Shown: piece after piece, positions 1-13,200 of the stretch
How positions within the stretch are numbered: the stretch's first letter is position 1
How the letters are laid out: each line of letters starts with the position of its first letter
NCBI RefSeq assembly: GCF_000247815.1
Contig: NC_021681.1
Span: forward strand, 5,764,713 to 5,828,712
Origin: Ficedula albicollis
Taxonomy: Eukaryota > Chordata > Aves > Passeriformes > Muscicapidae
Direction of reading: 5' to 3'
DNA length: 64,000 bases
Notes under the pieces: generated by a model
The model's database searches: none
Told to the model about the DNA's origin: nothing
Seen by the model: the letters and a program-made list of their open reading frames with translations, nothing else
Made by a program: the position numbers and the translations under genes

Positions 1-35
<35 letters not shown>

Positions 36-51
36 AAAAAAAAAAAAAAAA
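1..51. repeat. Poly-G tract (34 G) followed by poly-A (17 A)
   Basis: The window opens inside a pure G run that may extend to the left, followed directly by 17 A and then A-rich sequence. It is one of six pure G tracts in the window and has no sequence content beyond the homopolymer. A junction between two homopolymers is more typical of a read or assembly fault than of a genomic element, although a real homopolymer cannot be excluded. Confidence 0.9.
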
Positions 52-3000
52 GCCAGAAACAAAAAAAAACATGTAAAGAACCAGCACCAGACAATAGACA
101 CACAGTGACCTGGGTGAGGTCACAATGCCCAGTGGCCAGGACACACCTGGAAGCCACTCCCATATTCCCTGGAAGCCAAGCCCCTGCTCCATCCACTCTC
201 CCTGGAGGCTGAGGCCCTTGGTTTGTTGTTTAAGGCACAATTTAGTGCACTCCTTACCTGCTTCCTTTGAATCTAATGATCCACGCTCTCAATTTGATTT
301 GTCTGCCTTGGAAGCCTGCTCCTCGCTAATTCCCATTCATCCATCTAGTTTTCCTTGTTCCCTGCAAACTGTCATTTTTCTGACTGCACCGTATTCAACT
401 CCATCATCCCAGGCATTTTATTTGTGTGGTTCTGCTCTAACGGTGAGCGTGGCTGTTTCAAATTATGCCTTGCTTTCAGTTTTGCTTGAGTGTAAAAATG
501 TCGTGTAAAAATGAACTACCCTCTGATGAAGGCTTTCAGCCTCCCCATTTGAGGAACAGCAGGCAGCTTTTTGATTCTGGGAGCAATGGGAGAAGGAGCA
601 ATTCAGCTTTTGTTTTACAGATTGCTACAATAGATAGCTTCCCTGTAGGAAGTGCAGCACTATATTATGCTTATGTAAAGGGTAATGACTGGGAACTTGG
701 AGAACTCTCCTCTTTGGAAGTGCCTGACGAGCAAGAACAGCAGGTGTGGAGGAAGAAGAAAGCTCCAATGCCTTTCTGTCCTGACTTTCTCTTCTTTTGT
801 GTTTGGAGACTGAACTCGGTGTCAGAAGCAAGTTGGCTCCTGCAGGTACATGAAAGTGGAAAGGTGTGAACGTGGCAAGGAAGAAACCCAAAGAAACAGG
901 GGGAGGCAGCAGTAGGGCTGAGCCCCAAAGGCTGGCCCTGAGCAGCAGCAGAGAAAGGGGCTGTGCTCAGCAATGAGAGGCTCTTCAGCTCACTGTGGGG
1001 AAACTGGGCAATTACCGAGGGGCTGGATAAGGGAGAGAACAAAGCGCCAGCAAACGCTGCTGGGGAAAGCCTGTGCTGTGTTCCAGGAGCAGCACAGCAC
1101 AGCACAGCAGCAGCAAGCTGAGGAAAACCCACTGACACCCTCCACAAAGACATTTCTGACCCACAGCAGCACCAAATACTAGCAGTGCCCCTCTCTGACC
1201 CTGCAGACCTGAGGCAGAACGCTCCTTCCCTCTGCTGAACAGCACAATGAGCCACCACAGGGAGCACAGCTCCAAAGAGGGACCCTTTGCTTTGCCTGTT
1301 CCACAGACCCCAAAGCCCCAGGAAATGCCACCAAGAGGCAGGACCTGCTGAAGCCTGAGCTGAGCAAAGCTGGCTCGGGCAGCAGCTCAGGGAAAGCACT
1401 CGAGGGTCCTGTGTGAGAGCAAAGACATGAGCTGGGACAGAGGGAGAAACAGAATGCAGGACACTGCTCCAAAACAGGCCAGGAGCAGCTTTCTGGGGGC
1501 AATCAGAAAACACAGCTTGCCTGGCTTGCCCCTGATTGAGAAAGTCTCCCTCCTCTGGTCCAAAGCCTTCAGGCTGAGTCAGAGCTTCCACAGCTGCTTT
1601 TCCAATTTTGGGGGTCACATCCATTACCTACCCTGGTGTGTGTCCAGCTCCATGATGTCCAACTCCCTGGGTGGCCTTTGGGAGCAACAGAAAAAGCCAC
1701 AAATAAGTAAAAAGCAGCAGGAAATTCCCTGAATAGAGACTTGTATGAAAGAACTGAGGAAGGAAGAAACCCCTGTGTATTCCCCTAAATTCTGCAAGAA
1801 TTGCTAAAAGCAGCTGAACAAAGGGACAAGAAGCTGCTGGGACAACACAGTGATGCACATTTAGTGAGAACATGGATCAGAGCAGCCCAAGGATGTGATT
1901 TGCATCCCTTTCCAGGCTGAGTTTTAGGAAACCAGCAGCTCCCAAACAAGCAGGCAGAGGCATGGTGACACATAGCAGCCGTGATCGTGCTGGACAACAA
2001 AGACCTCCCCAGTGCTCTGAGAGGAAGGAAACAAAGATGCAGCAAAATACAGAAAAATTAAAAGGACTCCACCAGTCACAACAGCACAAGGACAATGGGA
2101 GTTCTGAGCTGTATGCCAAGGGAAAGCACAGACTGAAAACAAGTGGTACAGTCAGCACAGGAGATGCTACACGAGCCTAAAATACAACTTCATTCATGGA
2201 TCCGTGGTGCAAAAGCTGCAGGAGATGAATATAGAGCTGATACACACAAGGAATTGAAAAAGGGAGTGACCTGCATGATCCCCACATTATCTCTGCCAGA
2301 GAAAACCTCAAATGGTGTTTAAGGAGTGGGATGCCTCTCAAGCACACCGCAGCCAGCACTGAGTGAGAGGAGAGCACACAGCAATATGTGACAGTAGCAA
2401 TACATACTGGGAATGCACTGCAGGAAAAGGAAACCATTCTGAGAGCAACAGACATCTCTGATCCAGAAACGTGCCCATCACAGGATGAGGTGCAAGGCAG
2501 GGGAGTGCAGCAATAAAATAAAACATTTGCTAGCACCGAGGGAATTCACCCCAGTCAGAGAGCGCACATCCAAACACAGGGGAACAAGGAGACTCTGACT
2601 CCCTTGGGAAGAGGAAAAGCAAGCAGCAAACTCCAGCTCTGGCAGCAGGACACACACAGAACACACTCTGGAGGCAGGGAAGCAGCAGCCTTACCGTGAT
2701 CCCAATGCTGGCAGTCAGTGGTGATGGGATGGGAAGGCTCCTTGGGATCCAGGCTGCAGAGCCACCAGCAGCCCCACAAACAACACCCCAAGCAGGAGGA
2801 TCCCCTGGAGGCTGTTAGGCTGTGGTTGCAGGTCTGGGATACAAGAATTAAGTCCTCTCTGGCTGCTCCAAGCAGCCAGGAGGGGAGCGGTGACTCCGAG
2901 ATGAAGCAGATAAAGGATCACACACAAGTGATTTCCCATCTTCAGCTGCCAGCCCCGTCCCACGGAGAGAGCAGCACAGCTGACAGCCACACGTCTGAGA

Positions 3001-4397
3001 GAGACTCAGGGATTACTGGGACTTGGGAATGATCTAATAAAACCTCTTCCTAGTCCTGCTGTGCCCCAAGACAAACACACGTTACAGCTGCATTAAGACA
3101 ACACAGCTGCTCTGTAAAACAAGCAGCTCTTTCCAAAATGCCACGACGTGGAGGAAGGTGAAATCCAACCACACAATGGCAGGGAGCAGGGGCCTAAGTC
3201 ATCCCATATGGAAAAGAAACAGCTATACCTGTGGTCACAGTAATCCCAGGAACAGGTCTGGCTTGCTGGGAGCCTGCTTACCAAAACAGATGCAATTTAT
3301 GTTCAAAGTCAGGAAGGCTTCAAGAAGAAAACCTCAAATCACTACTGGGTGGGTTTTTTTAAAGCCACAGCTTGCAGTCCAAAATATCTCCTGTGCCTCC
3401 CACTGAATGGGAAATCTCAGAGCTTTGCCATGTGCTGCTGAAAGGAGGGCTGGCTCCAGGCATGCTTCTCTCCCAGCATCAGCTGGGAGTGCTGACCTTC
3501 CCCCCAAAATAACCACAGCAAGCTGCCCAAAGACATGAAAAGCAACAAAACAAGTGAAACACTTGGCCAACTGCAAATCCGGGCTTGGAGAGCTTCCAGG
3601 AGCTCCAGGACCAAGCTGTCCCCTGCAGGAGCCCCCTTCCATCATCCCAGTGCCAGTGCCAGGCTGCCCTCTGCACTGCTGGGAAAGGTGGTGGCAGTGC
3701 CAGCTCAGCAGCGGGGCCATGATGCAGAGCAGCTCTCTGGATCAGGTCAGGGCACTCCTGGAGGAGCTGCAAAGCTGTAAATCCATGTGAGGTAGTGCAG
3801 GAGGGTGCTGACCTTCCTCCTGACCATTCCACCTGCAATATCCCCAAGAGTGCCTTTCCTGCAGGTGAGTAGGGATGCCAGAGGTCTGGCAAGTGCCAAA
3901 CACCAGAAGTGCTGATCAGGAGGAAGGAAGGGACATAAATGAGGCACATGCCGCCCTTCAGAGACCTTACAGCAAAGTAGGAAGGAGCCTGGGGTGGAGA
4001 ACAACTTGTCATTAACCTCTCAGTCCCAGCCTCTCAGGGAAGCATCCAGCAGGGCTGTGGGAGGCACTCCTGGAAGCACAGGGAAGCCAGGTGCCAGTGG
4101 GTCCACCCCAGAACTCCAGCTGTGTTCACTCCCTGTGCTTTTGTACCTTTTAGCTGGGAGAGGGAACAGAGCCAGACAGCCAAGCACCAGTTAGCACAGC
4201 AGCAAGAGCAGGACCAGGAATTCAAATAGCTCTGAACTAGCTACAGAAAAGCTGAAGGGGAAGAACAGGGAAGCAAGGCACTGACAGGGGGAGAAATGCC
4301 TGCTTGGGAAATGGAAGATGCCTTCATCCAGCATCTCCCATTCCTGTGTGGCTCCAGCTGGCAACAAGAGATGAAGGGGTAATGGCCTGAAGAAACA
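52..4397. other. Unique non-coding sequence, no gene recognised
   Basis: Only short open frames occur here, in all six frames, without family resemblance or splice-consistent structure. A small CAG/AGCAC-type repeat is visible around 1087-1115. I recognise no transposon fragment. The segment could be intronic or intergenic. Confidence 0.6.
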
Positions 4398-4618
4398 ATA
4401 AATTTGGATTAGATAGACAGGAGAAATCCTTCCCTGTGAGGATGGTGAGGCCCTGGCACAGGGTGCCCAGAGCAGCTGTGGCTGCCCCATCCCTGGAAGT
4501 GTCCCAGGCCAGGTTGGACGGTGCTTGGAGCAACCTGGGATAGTGAAAGATGCCCCTGGAGGTGGAACTGGATGGACTTCACAGTCCCACCCAGCTCAAA
4601 ACCATTCTGGGATTCCTT
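4398..4618 (+). mobile_element. CR1 LINE 3' fragment (sense)
   Basis: The segment reads in the CR1 sense direction: the 'gaaatccttccctgtgaggatggt' region, then 'ggtgcccagag', then 'ccatccctggaagtgtcc', and ends with the CR1-type tail 'aaaccattctgggattcc' near 4597-4616. Only about 220 bp of the 3' end is present, as expected from the severe 5' truncation typical of CR1. CR1 copies lack an A tail and end in short ATTCT-type repeats, consistent with this end. It is non-autonomous. Confidence 0.85.
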
Positions 4619-5822
4619 GATGAAGACAACAAACAGGTGAACTGGAATAAGTAACCTAAGAATCCCAGAATTACAGTCTGCCGTGATACCAGGATAAACA
4701 ACCTTTTTTTTTTGGGACCAGCAATCCATAGGAAGCAAGCTTAGACTGAATACACACATCCCCACTCCTGAAATACCCCCAAAGTCTTGTACATTCCCCT
4801 CATGAGCTCAGGAAATGAGCAGAGGAAGCTGAAACACGGAAGGGGGGAGTTGAGCAGTGGGAGGGAAGAAGAACAGTTTCCCACAGAGGCTGACAGATGC
4901 TCTCACCCAGCAGCTCTTGCATGAGGCAATTTTCTGTCACCACCCCAAAAATGGTCCCAAACCCCAGACTTTATGAAGAGAAGTTTGTGCCAGCAGTGGG
5001 GAGCCCAGCTCCTTCCAGGGAGCAGCAGGAATCAGGGTGAAGGAGCCCCAGGAGTGCTCCCCCAGCCCAGCTCTCTAAATGAAAGTGGGACTCTTTTCCA
5101 CATAATCCAACATGTCAAAGCCTGGGTGTCCATTGCTGGGGCTGGGACAGTGGTGGGGAGGATTGATGCCCTTTGCTGACAGCACAGACACATGGAGTGA
5201 GCAGGAGAGGGGCTGGAGTGGCTATTGATCTGCTACATGACCTTGGCTAAGTCACTTAACCTCAGTTTCCTCATCTGGATATTGGGAATTATGGGACTTG
5301 CAGAGTGCCACAAATTCATCAAGGGAACTACTTAAGAGCTCTTTATGACTTAATGGGATTTCCCACTTGAAAATTACTCCCATGAGGATTGAAGCAGTGG
5401 GACTGGGATATTCATAGCCGGACTTCTACTGAAAATGCAGGGCTTTATTTATTCATTTTTGACATTGTGTTGTGGTTTTTTTCCCTAAAATACCCATGTA
5501 AATCTTACAGCTCAGGAGCACACAGCCCAAGCATGTCCAGCCTCAATTCTTTATAACAAGCACTTTTTGAATTGACTCTGGCCATGGTAAGAAGCCCCTC
5601 TCCTTGTCTGATTCACATGGATTCAAACATTCAGAGCTGCAGACCCTGAGCTGGTGGGGAAAGATGCTCAGTGGTGTAAAGTCTGATCAAATTCACCTGC
5701 AGACTGTCACACAGTGGCTCCCTGGAAAATCCAGAGGATTAAAAGCTAAAAGTAGCAACAATGTCACTGTTCCCCCAAGAAGGTCAGCTCAAGGTCCAGT
5801 TTCTCCTGTGGGATACCACCAC
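4619..5822. other. Unique non-coding sequence
   Basis: No repeat family or coding exon is recognised. A 10-base T run lies around 4703-4713, and the part after about 5300 is more AT-rich. Open frames are short. Confidence 0.55.
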
Positions 5823-5938
5823 TGAATCATGGAATCATAGGAGAGCCTGGGTTGGAAGGGACCTGACAATTCCATCCCCTGCCACGGGCAGGGACACCTT
5901 CCACTGTCCCAGGCTGCTCCAAGCCCTGTCCAACCTGG

Positions 5939-5991
<53 letters not shown>

Positions 5992-6415
5992 AGGGATCCA
6001 GGGGCAGCCACAGCTTCTCTGGGCACCCTGTGCCAGGGCCCCATCACCCTCACAGGGAACAATTCCATTCTCATATTTCATCTAAACCTACTCTCTGTCA
6101 GTTTGAAGCCTTGTTCTGCCACTCCAGGCCCTAGAAAATATTCTCCATTTTTCTTGCACCTTCAGTTCCTGGAATGCCACCGTTAGGTCACCCCAAATCT
6201 TCTCCTCTCCAGGCTGAACAATCCCAGCTCTCTCAGCCTTTCCTCCCAGCAGAGCTGCTCCATCCTCTGCTCATCCTGGTGCCTCCTCTGGCTCCACATC
6301 CTTCCTGTGCTGGGCCCCAGGGCTGGGGCAGCTCTGCAGGTGGGGTCTCACCTGAGTGGGGCAGAGGGGCAGAATCCCAATCCCTCTCCTGCTGCCCATG
6401 CTGCTTTCAGTCCAT
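5823..6415 (-). mobile_element. CR1 LINE 3' fragment (antisense), interrupted by a poly-G tract
   Basis: The left edge carries the 3' terminal short repeats of CR1 on the opposite strand ('tgaatcatggaatcatag'), then 'gggttggaagggacc'. Further in are 'aggctgaacaatcccagctctctcag' and 'ggtggggtctcacctgagtgg', all characteristic of the reverse complement of the CR1 3' end. About 540 bp of CR1 is present. The G tract at 5941-5989 sits where other CR1 copies in this window have about ten ordinary bases, so the element is otherwise collinear. Confidence 0.9.
5941..5989. repeat. Poly-G tract (49 G) inside a CR1 copy
   Basis: A pure G run lies between 'ccaacctggcc' and 'ccagggatcc'. In the related CR1 at 21338-21665 the same two anchors are separated by TTGGACACTG (10 bases). 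The run therefore replaces about ten bases of known ancestral sequence, which argues for a sequencing or consensus failure. Confidence 0.9.
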
Positions 6416-8360
6416 AGGAGTGTTTAAATCCCTTTGTCCCCACGCTCCCAGGCACTGCCAACACAAGGCAGGCGCTGATGTTTCCTAAGAACAACCTGTG
6501 CTTCCAGCTGCAGAGCAGTTCAGAGCACCTTGAGGCAATGCAGGCCAAAGGTTGAGAAGCTGAACACAGAATTCTTCTCCATGGTGAATGCTTTCCTAGG
6601 GAAGGGGAGATAAAAATACCCAGTGTTTGTGCCTCAGTACAACCAGTGCTTTATAAGCTCTCACAGCCCCATACACAGCCCTGGCACCTGAGGACCACGG
6701 GACTAAATCCAAAGACCTTTCCTGTGCTAACTCGCTCCTCCATGGGGAATTCAAACACTTACCAGACTGAGGAATATCTACTTCTGCCCTGTCACACTCC
6801 CTTGCTCCTTCCTCACCCTTCCCCTCATCACCCACACAGTCACTTGGTATTTATTCTGCTCTATTTTATTTGGATTTCCTCTAAGCAGCCTCATTAATCT
6901 TCCCTGCAGATGCACAGCTCTGACAGCCGGGGTCTTGACACCTTCAGAGCCAGAGAAGGACATTCTCATACTCTTCTCTTCTTTTTCCCTGCTCCTTTCT
7001 CCTTTTAAAGAAGCCCTTCATACCTCAGCAGGCACAGGGTTTTTGATGAGAAGGTCATGTGAACCAGAGACAAGGGGGCTGTGGGGGAGGAAGGCAGGGG
7101 AAGAGGATGCAACTCCCACAAGGAACTCCCAAAGTCCCACTGAAAAGGTCAGGATGCTTTTGAGTCCTCTGCACTGCTCCCCGACACAAAAAAATATACC
7201 CAGCCCAGAGCAGAGATACTTGATAAAGAGTCTAATGAAGTGGAAAGAGTGTTGTAGGGGAAGAATAGTCCTCTCTCATCTCAACATCCCATGATGCTCC
7301 ATCCAGTTGCTATGGAGACTTTAAAAGAGAAGGGGTTTTGTTGTCTTGAAGGGCCTTCTCCCTTCCCAGTAACCTTGACCTTTTCCAGGTTTGTGTGTTT
7401 GTGTGTGCATGTGTATGTATTTGTGAAAAAGAGATAAGGAATTCCATTTCTTCTTATCTGGTCATGGCTCACTGGCTGGCACTGATGCATGTGGGGGGCC
7501 GTCAGCTTGGCTCAGCACGGAGATTTGGAGAGGATAAGAGCAGGAAAATACAGAGGGGAGCAGTTAATTAAGGCTGATCTTGCAAAGGACATTGTTTGCT
7601 GGATAATGAATTCCATCCGCTCCAGAAACATAAGTGCAATTAAAGGTGTGAGAGATGAAGGGCAGAAGGGAGCAGGGGGGTCACTGTCACTGTACAAAGT
7701 GGCCCCAGGGGCCCTCCAAAGCTGGGGTTTCACACAGGAAAACCCCCACCAGAGATTATTTCTCATAACCAAGGCAGAGGAGCTGCTGCCTTGTTTTCCC
7801 CCCAGGCGAGGAAGGGCTCCCTGTTGTGTCAGTCCTTAGAGGGATGTGAGAGTCACTCAGGTTGGAAATGGGTTGATTTAGGAGGTCCTCAAAGCAACAG
7901 GAATGTGGAGTTAAGCAGACAGGCCCGTGCACAATCATGTGCCCACAAGTTCAAGCTCATTCCCTCCCCTTACCAGGAATTTACTGGTAATTACTTGGCA
8001 GGAATTTACTTCCCATTTTTAGCCAGGCCAACAGAGATGCTGGGATGCCACCAGGAGCTCACTATTCTCATCCTCCACCAGCCCTCACAGTGCCCAGCCC
8101 ACTCTACACCCCCTCTACCCTCCCCTTCTCCTTCCCAAAGGAGAGAGGGAACCTTGGGGCTGGAATTTGTGCTCCAGCTTGGGTCCCCTCCCAGCTCAGA
8201 GGCCACCACAGACGCTCTGCTCATTCTCATTAGGAGGGCATAAACCTGTGTGCCATCACATCACAGGACAGACAAATGAGAGAGGAAAGACAACGGAAAA
8301 TCATCTTTTTTTGGTGGGATAGGAGCAGCAAAGAGAGCTGAAGAGAGCTCTTGGCTTGGA
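6416..8360. other. Unique non-coding sequence
   Basis: No transposon or exon is recognised. A GT-rich patch (TGTGTGTTTGTGTGTG type) lies around 7387-7421. Open frames are short and unremarkable. Confidence 0.55.
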
Positions 8361-9186
<826 letters not shown>

Positions 9187-10006
9187 AGAGGAATGTGCCT
9201 GCCATATCCTCCACAACACCAGAAACCCAGGCAGCCTGTTCTAGCCAAGAGCACAACGACCAGGAGTCGGGCCTGGGTTTGGATGGAGCGTTGCACAACC
9301 CCATTTTTAATTACTGAGGATTACTCACGTTAGATAAACAACCTGGCACCGTTTGGCACCTGGTTTGCTCCCGCTGCAGGTTAATGAGGATCTGATGTCT
9401 GGGACGTCTTTGAACTCCTCTCAATTACCAGCAGCAGAAGCATCCCAGGGTCAGATTCCTAAAGCCTTCAGGGATTTTGCTTCCCTGTCCCTAAAGAGAT
9501 CACGGGTGAGGCTTATGGTCAGCACTAGCCCTGTGTCTGTGCACTCTCTAAATTAACACAGCACTGACCCAGGCAAGATAAGGAATTAATCGAAGTGAGC
9601 TCCCTGAACAGTGGCCTTGGCAGTTCTCTGCTCTCCTCCCTCCAAGCCTGGCTGAGCTTCCTCAGATCCTGACTGGCATAGAGCAACTCTTCTCCACTCG
9701 CTGGTCCTGACAGCTTTCCATATCACATTCCAAGTGAGAAGAGAGTACAGAAAGAAAAAATATCATACAAGTTTTATTGGAAAATATTTCTCTTTTAGCC
9801 AAGCCTGTTGTTGATACAATCACTTTTCCATTTTCTGCAGGAGTTTGAGTGTGAGCCTCTCCCTCAGCCCATCTCTCAAGCTTATGATCTGAATTTGTTT
9901 GTCCATTCCCAGCCTGCCAAACCATTTTCAATAATAAGATCCATCTCCTCCTGCTCAAGGCTGCATTGTCTTCATATCCTTGGAGATCAGATGTCTGTTC
10001 TCCCTT
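9187..10006. other. Unique non-coding sequence
   Basis: No repeat family or coding exon is recognised. AT content rises toward 9700-10000, next to the GATA-site cluster. Confidence 0.5.
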
Positions 10007-10213
10007 TTATCACTTGAGCTGCACGTGTTTTGATTGTAAACACCCTGATAACACTCCAGTTAGCCCCTCACAAGTGAAATAATAACGGAGAGATAACATT
10101 TCTAGACGTGACACTTAGACTGTCATCCTACCCTGAGATAACAAGGAGCAGACAGCCCGGGAGTCTGTCTTACCCCGATAAAGATCTTGTCACCATAGAT
10201 ACAAAAGAGATAA
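10007..10213. promoter_or_regulatory. Candidate regulatory element: cluster of GATA-type sites
   Basis: Within about 210 bp there are five GATAA cores on the + strand (10047, 10092, 10137, 10177, 10209), a GATA at 10198 and a TTATC (reverse GATAA) at 10007. A CACGTG E-box lies at 10022-10027. The first three GATAA cores are spaced 45 bp apart. GATA factors bind WGATAR, and composite GATA/E-box clusters are known in haematopoietic and endodermal enhancers. Function here is inference from motif density only. Confidence 0.35.
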
Positions 10214-13200
10214 ACTTTCTAAAATAATATCCCTGTTCGTGTCACTTTGCTCAAGTTGGAGAAGTGCAGTTCCCCTCCCTCCTCGCACCAGGTGTGTTTG
10301 CAATTCCTGCCGTGCCATCCCTGGGGAACGAGCCCTTGGCATGGTGCGAGGCAGGGATTTGTGTTTCTCTCCCAGGAGGAGCAGCTGACAGGGACCATCT
10401 CCCAGGATCAGGTTTGGGGCAATTCACCAAAATTCAGGTTTGGGAGAATTCACCAAACACTTCTTGGAGAGGGTGATACCCACCACAACCCAACCAACCA
10501 AGTTTTGCACGTGCTGCACCTCCCTGCTCCCAAAAAATCCCCCACATCCATGGCTGTGGGTCCATCACAGCAGGATGCTGCTCCCTGCAGCAGGTGCCAG
10601 CATTCTGAGCTGCCTTTCTCCATGCTGACTACAAGAGATGCTTGACATTTCTGAGCTGAGGCATTTCAGAAATGACAAACGGGCTTGCAATCAAAATGAA
10701 AACGTGTGCAGAAACATCTCTGGTCGGGCTGGGAGTTGCCAGGCTTAGAAGCTGAAAGCCGAGCTTTCTCTAAAAAAAAGGAAAATAAAATGCAATAAAA
10801 TTATATCATTTATTCAAGAAATACATCTGGCAATCCAAAACTACTGCGACCCTTGGGAGTTGCATTTATTGTTTGGTTGGTTTCTACGAAAGTACTTTTA
10901 AATACTTCATAACGTGTTTTGAAGGACAAAAACATCCAAAGGGAACATTTCTAAGTTGACATTTTCTCTAAAGAAACACGGTGAAGCTGGAAGTCTATCA
11001 TATTTAGTTGTCTCACTGAAGAAGAAACTACCGACACCAATGTGTTTTGGTGACACCAATGTGTGTGGCCTCACCATTGTAGAAAATGCAAGAATTTGTT
11101 CTCCTCCTGGTGAATATTGACCCTGGCTTTGCTTCACTGCATATTTGCCTCTCGGGTCAATAAATCATCATGTTCATCTCAATGGAAGTCAGTATCTGCT
11201 TATTATTATATTAACCTTTCCAGAGCAGATAACAGTTGGTTTTCCCCTCTAATAAGATATTGCACAAATTGAATTACCAAGAAAGATTCCTTTGTGATCA
11301 GACTTTTTCACTACCAGCACTCTTGCTCAGCTTGAGGCATGTGAAACAACACCCATTTAATGCACCACATGGAGTTGTCTTTCTCCTCCAAGCAGCTTTC
11401 AGAGCACACACTGAGTCCCAGGAAAAGCCCAGGCATATCTGGGAGACGCACATCCATGGAGTCTGTCCTCTGGCCAGCAGTGTAAAAAAAATGCTGCTTC
11501 ATTTGGTCCTGCAAGAGGTCAGGCGTTCATCCTGGCCAGGTATTAACACGAGCCTTCACAAAGCACCCGGCACAAAGACAGGGTGGCTCAGCCAAAATTT
11601 GGGAAGAAAAGATATGTGAATTCTTGAGGAAGGATGGCTAGGCAGAAGGACAGATGGAAAGCATGAGGATGAAGGCAGAAGGAAAGAAGCCTGGCACACA
11701 GGAATAAAAAGTGACTCTTTATTGTGGAGAGAAAAGGGCACATGCTGAAGGGGAGCCCAGCCTCGGTTCCCCCACACGGGGCACAGAGAGCAGGAGATAC
11801 CTGGTGGGGCTGTGCCTGCTGCCCTCCTGTCACCAGCCTTTGGGGATTACAGACAGCATGGCACTTCTTCAAAAGTGCAGAAGACAGCCTTGACATCCTG
11901 GCAAATCCCTGCCTTCAATAAAAAGCAATGACTTGCAAGGCTGCGTGTGAGATATGGCGACACATATGGCTGGCACAGTGTCCTACATACTGCCTGAGCT
12001 GCCACCAGCCACCTCCCTGCCTGCAAAGCTCCTCAGCTATTAAAGTCACACCATAAAATGTAATTTGCCTTTATATCTTAAGCTCAAAAGCGCCTTTAAA
12101 TTTGATATATGCACTCCTTCCCTGAAATCTAGATTTTAACGGTGCTTCTTTCACATGCAAGTGCTGCCCACAGGTGCCAGCCAGACTTTCTGTATAGGGG
12201 AAACAGAATGCTGGTTAAACTTAGGATAAAACATTTATCATGTTTCATTAGACTAGGCTGGAGCAGAGTGAAATATGTGCCATTAATCTGTTAGTCTGTG
12301 CATATCTGCGCAGCGAGGGGTGGTTCGCCTTGGGTACCTGCTGGGAGTGAGACCAGGGAGAGCTGAAGAGGAGGGGAAAGTTTGAGCTTTGTGGAAAAGG
12401 CTGAACTAGAAGGATACTGGGCCAGAGGGCAGGGAAGATACAGCACAAAGTCATCCCCATAATCTGTGTAAACTACCCCTGGAGTCTGCTGCTGGATCCA
12501 AATGTGGTCCCAAACATCCCTCTGTTTATAAACACTCACTTCCAAAAGCTTCTGAGCTGCTGAACAAAAACAAACACCAGCCATGATATGAGATAAAAAG
12601 GAAACGAGCCAGAGTCAACCCTGTGGTGGGAACAAAGCCTGGGAGAGCAAATACAGAGCCCCAGGGGACAGAGGCTCTGGAAAGCACAGGGAAGGGAAGC
12701 TCACAGGTGTGGCAGGAGCACCTATGGCCCCACCAAGGAGGAAGAGCTCCACCAGGTTTTCCAGCAGTGTGGAGAACCAGGATGAGTTTTACAGCTTGGC
12801 AGAATCCCCCCTGAAAGATTCTGGGCATTGCAGCTCCAAAATCCACCAGAACTGCAATGCCAGGCATTTGAGCTAAATGGCTGCTGCCCACATGAAATCC
12901 AGATTAATCCAGGCAGATGCTGAAGCCCTGGCAGCAAAAGGCTGAGCAGTAACTGTTCCTCCTTTCCCATGCTAGAAAAAAGCTTTGAGACATCCCACTT
13001 CATCCAAGGTACCCAACTTCTGTAGCCAGGAAAACCCTTCCAGACTCTCAGGGTGCCTGGCTCCCTTCACCATCCCTTCACCAGGGGAGGGAATGGGCTA
13101 CAGCCAGCTCAGAGAACCTGGGAACAGCAGTGGGTGGAGAAGGCAGCATCAGACACTACAAGAAACCACAGTGGGGGACAAGGTGCCACCACCTCGTGCT

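Noticed and set aside
671..1624. 317-codon minus-strand frame
   Set aside because: Composition is biased (Ser, Cys, Leu, Ala), as expected from antisense of CAG/CTG-rich avian unique DNA. There is no family resemblance, and overlapping frames of similar quality occur on both strands.
5827..6186. Proline-rich or glycine-rich short protein
   Set aside because: It is an artefact of the 49-base G run inside an antisense CR1.
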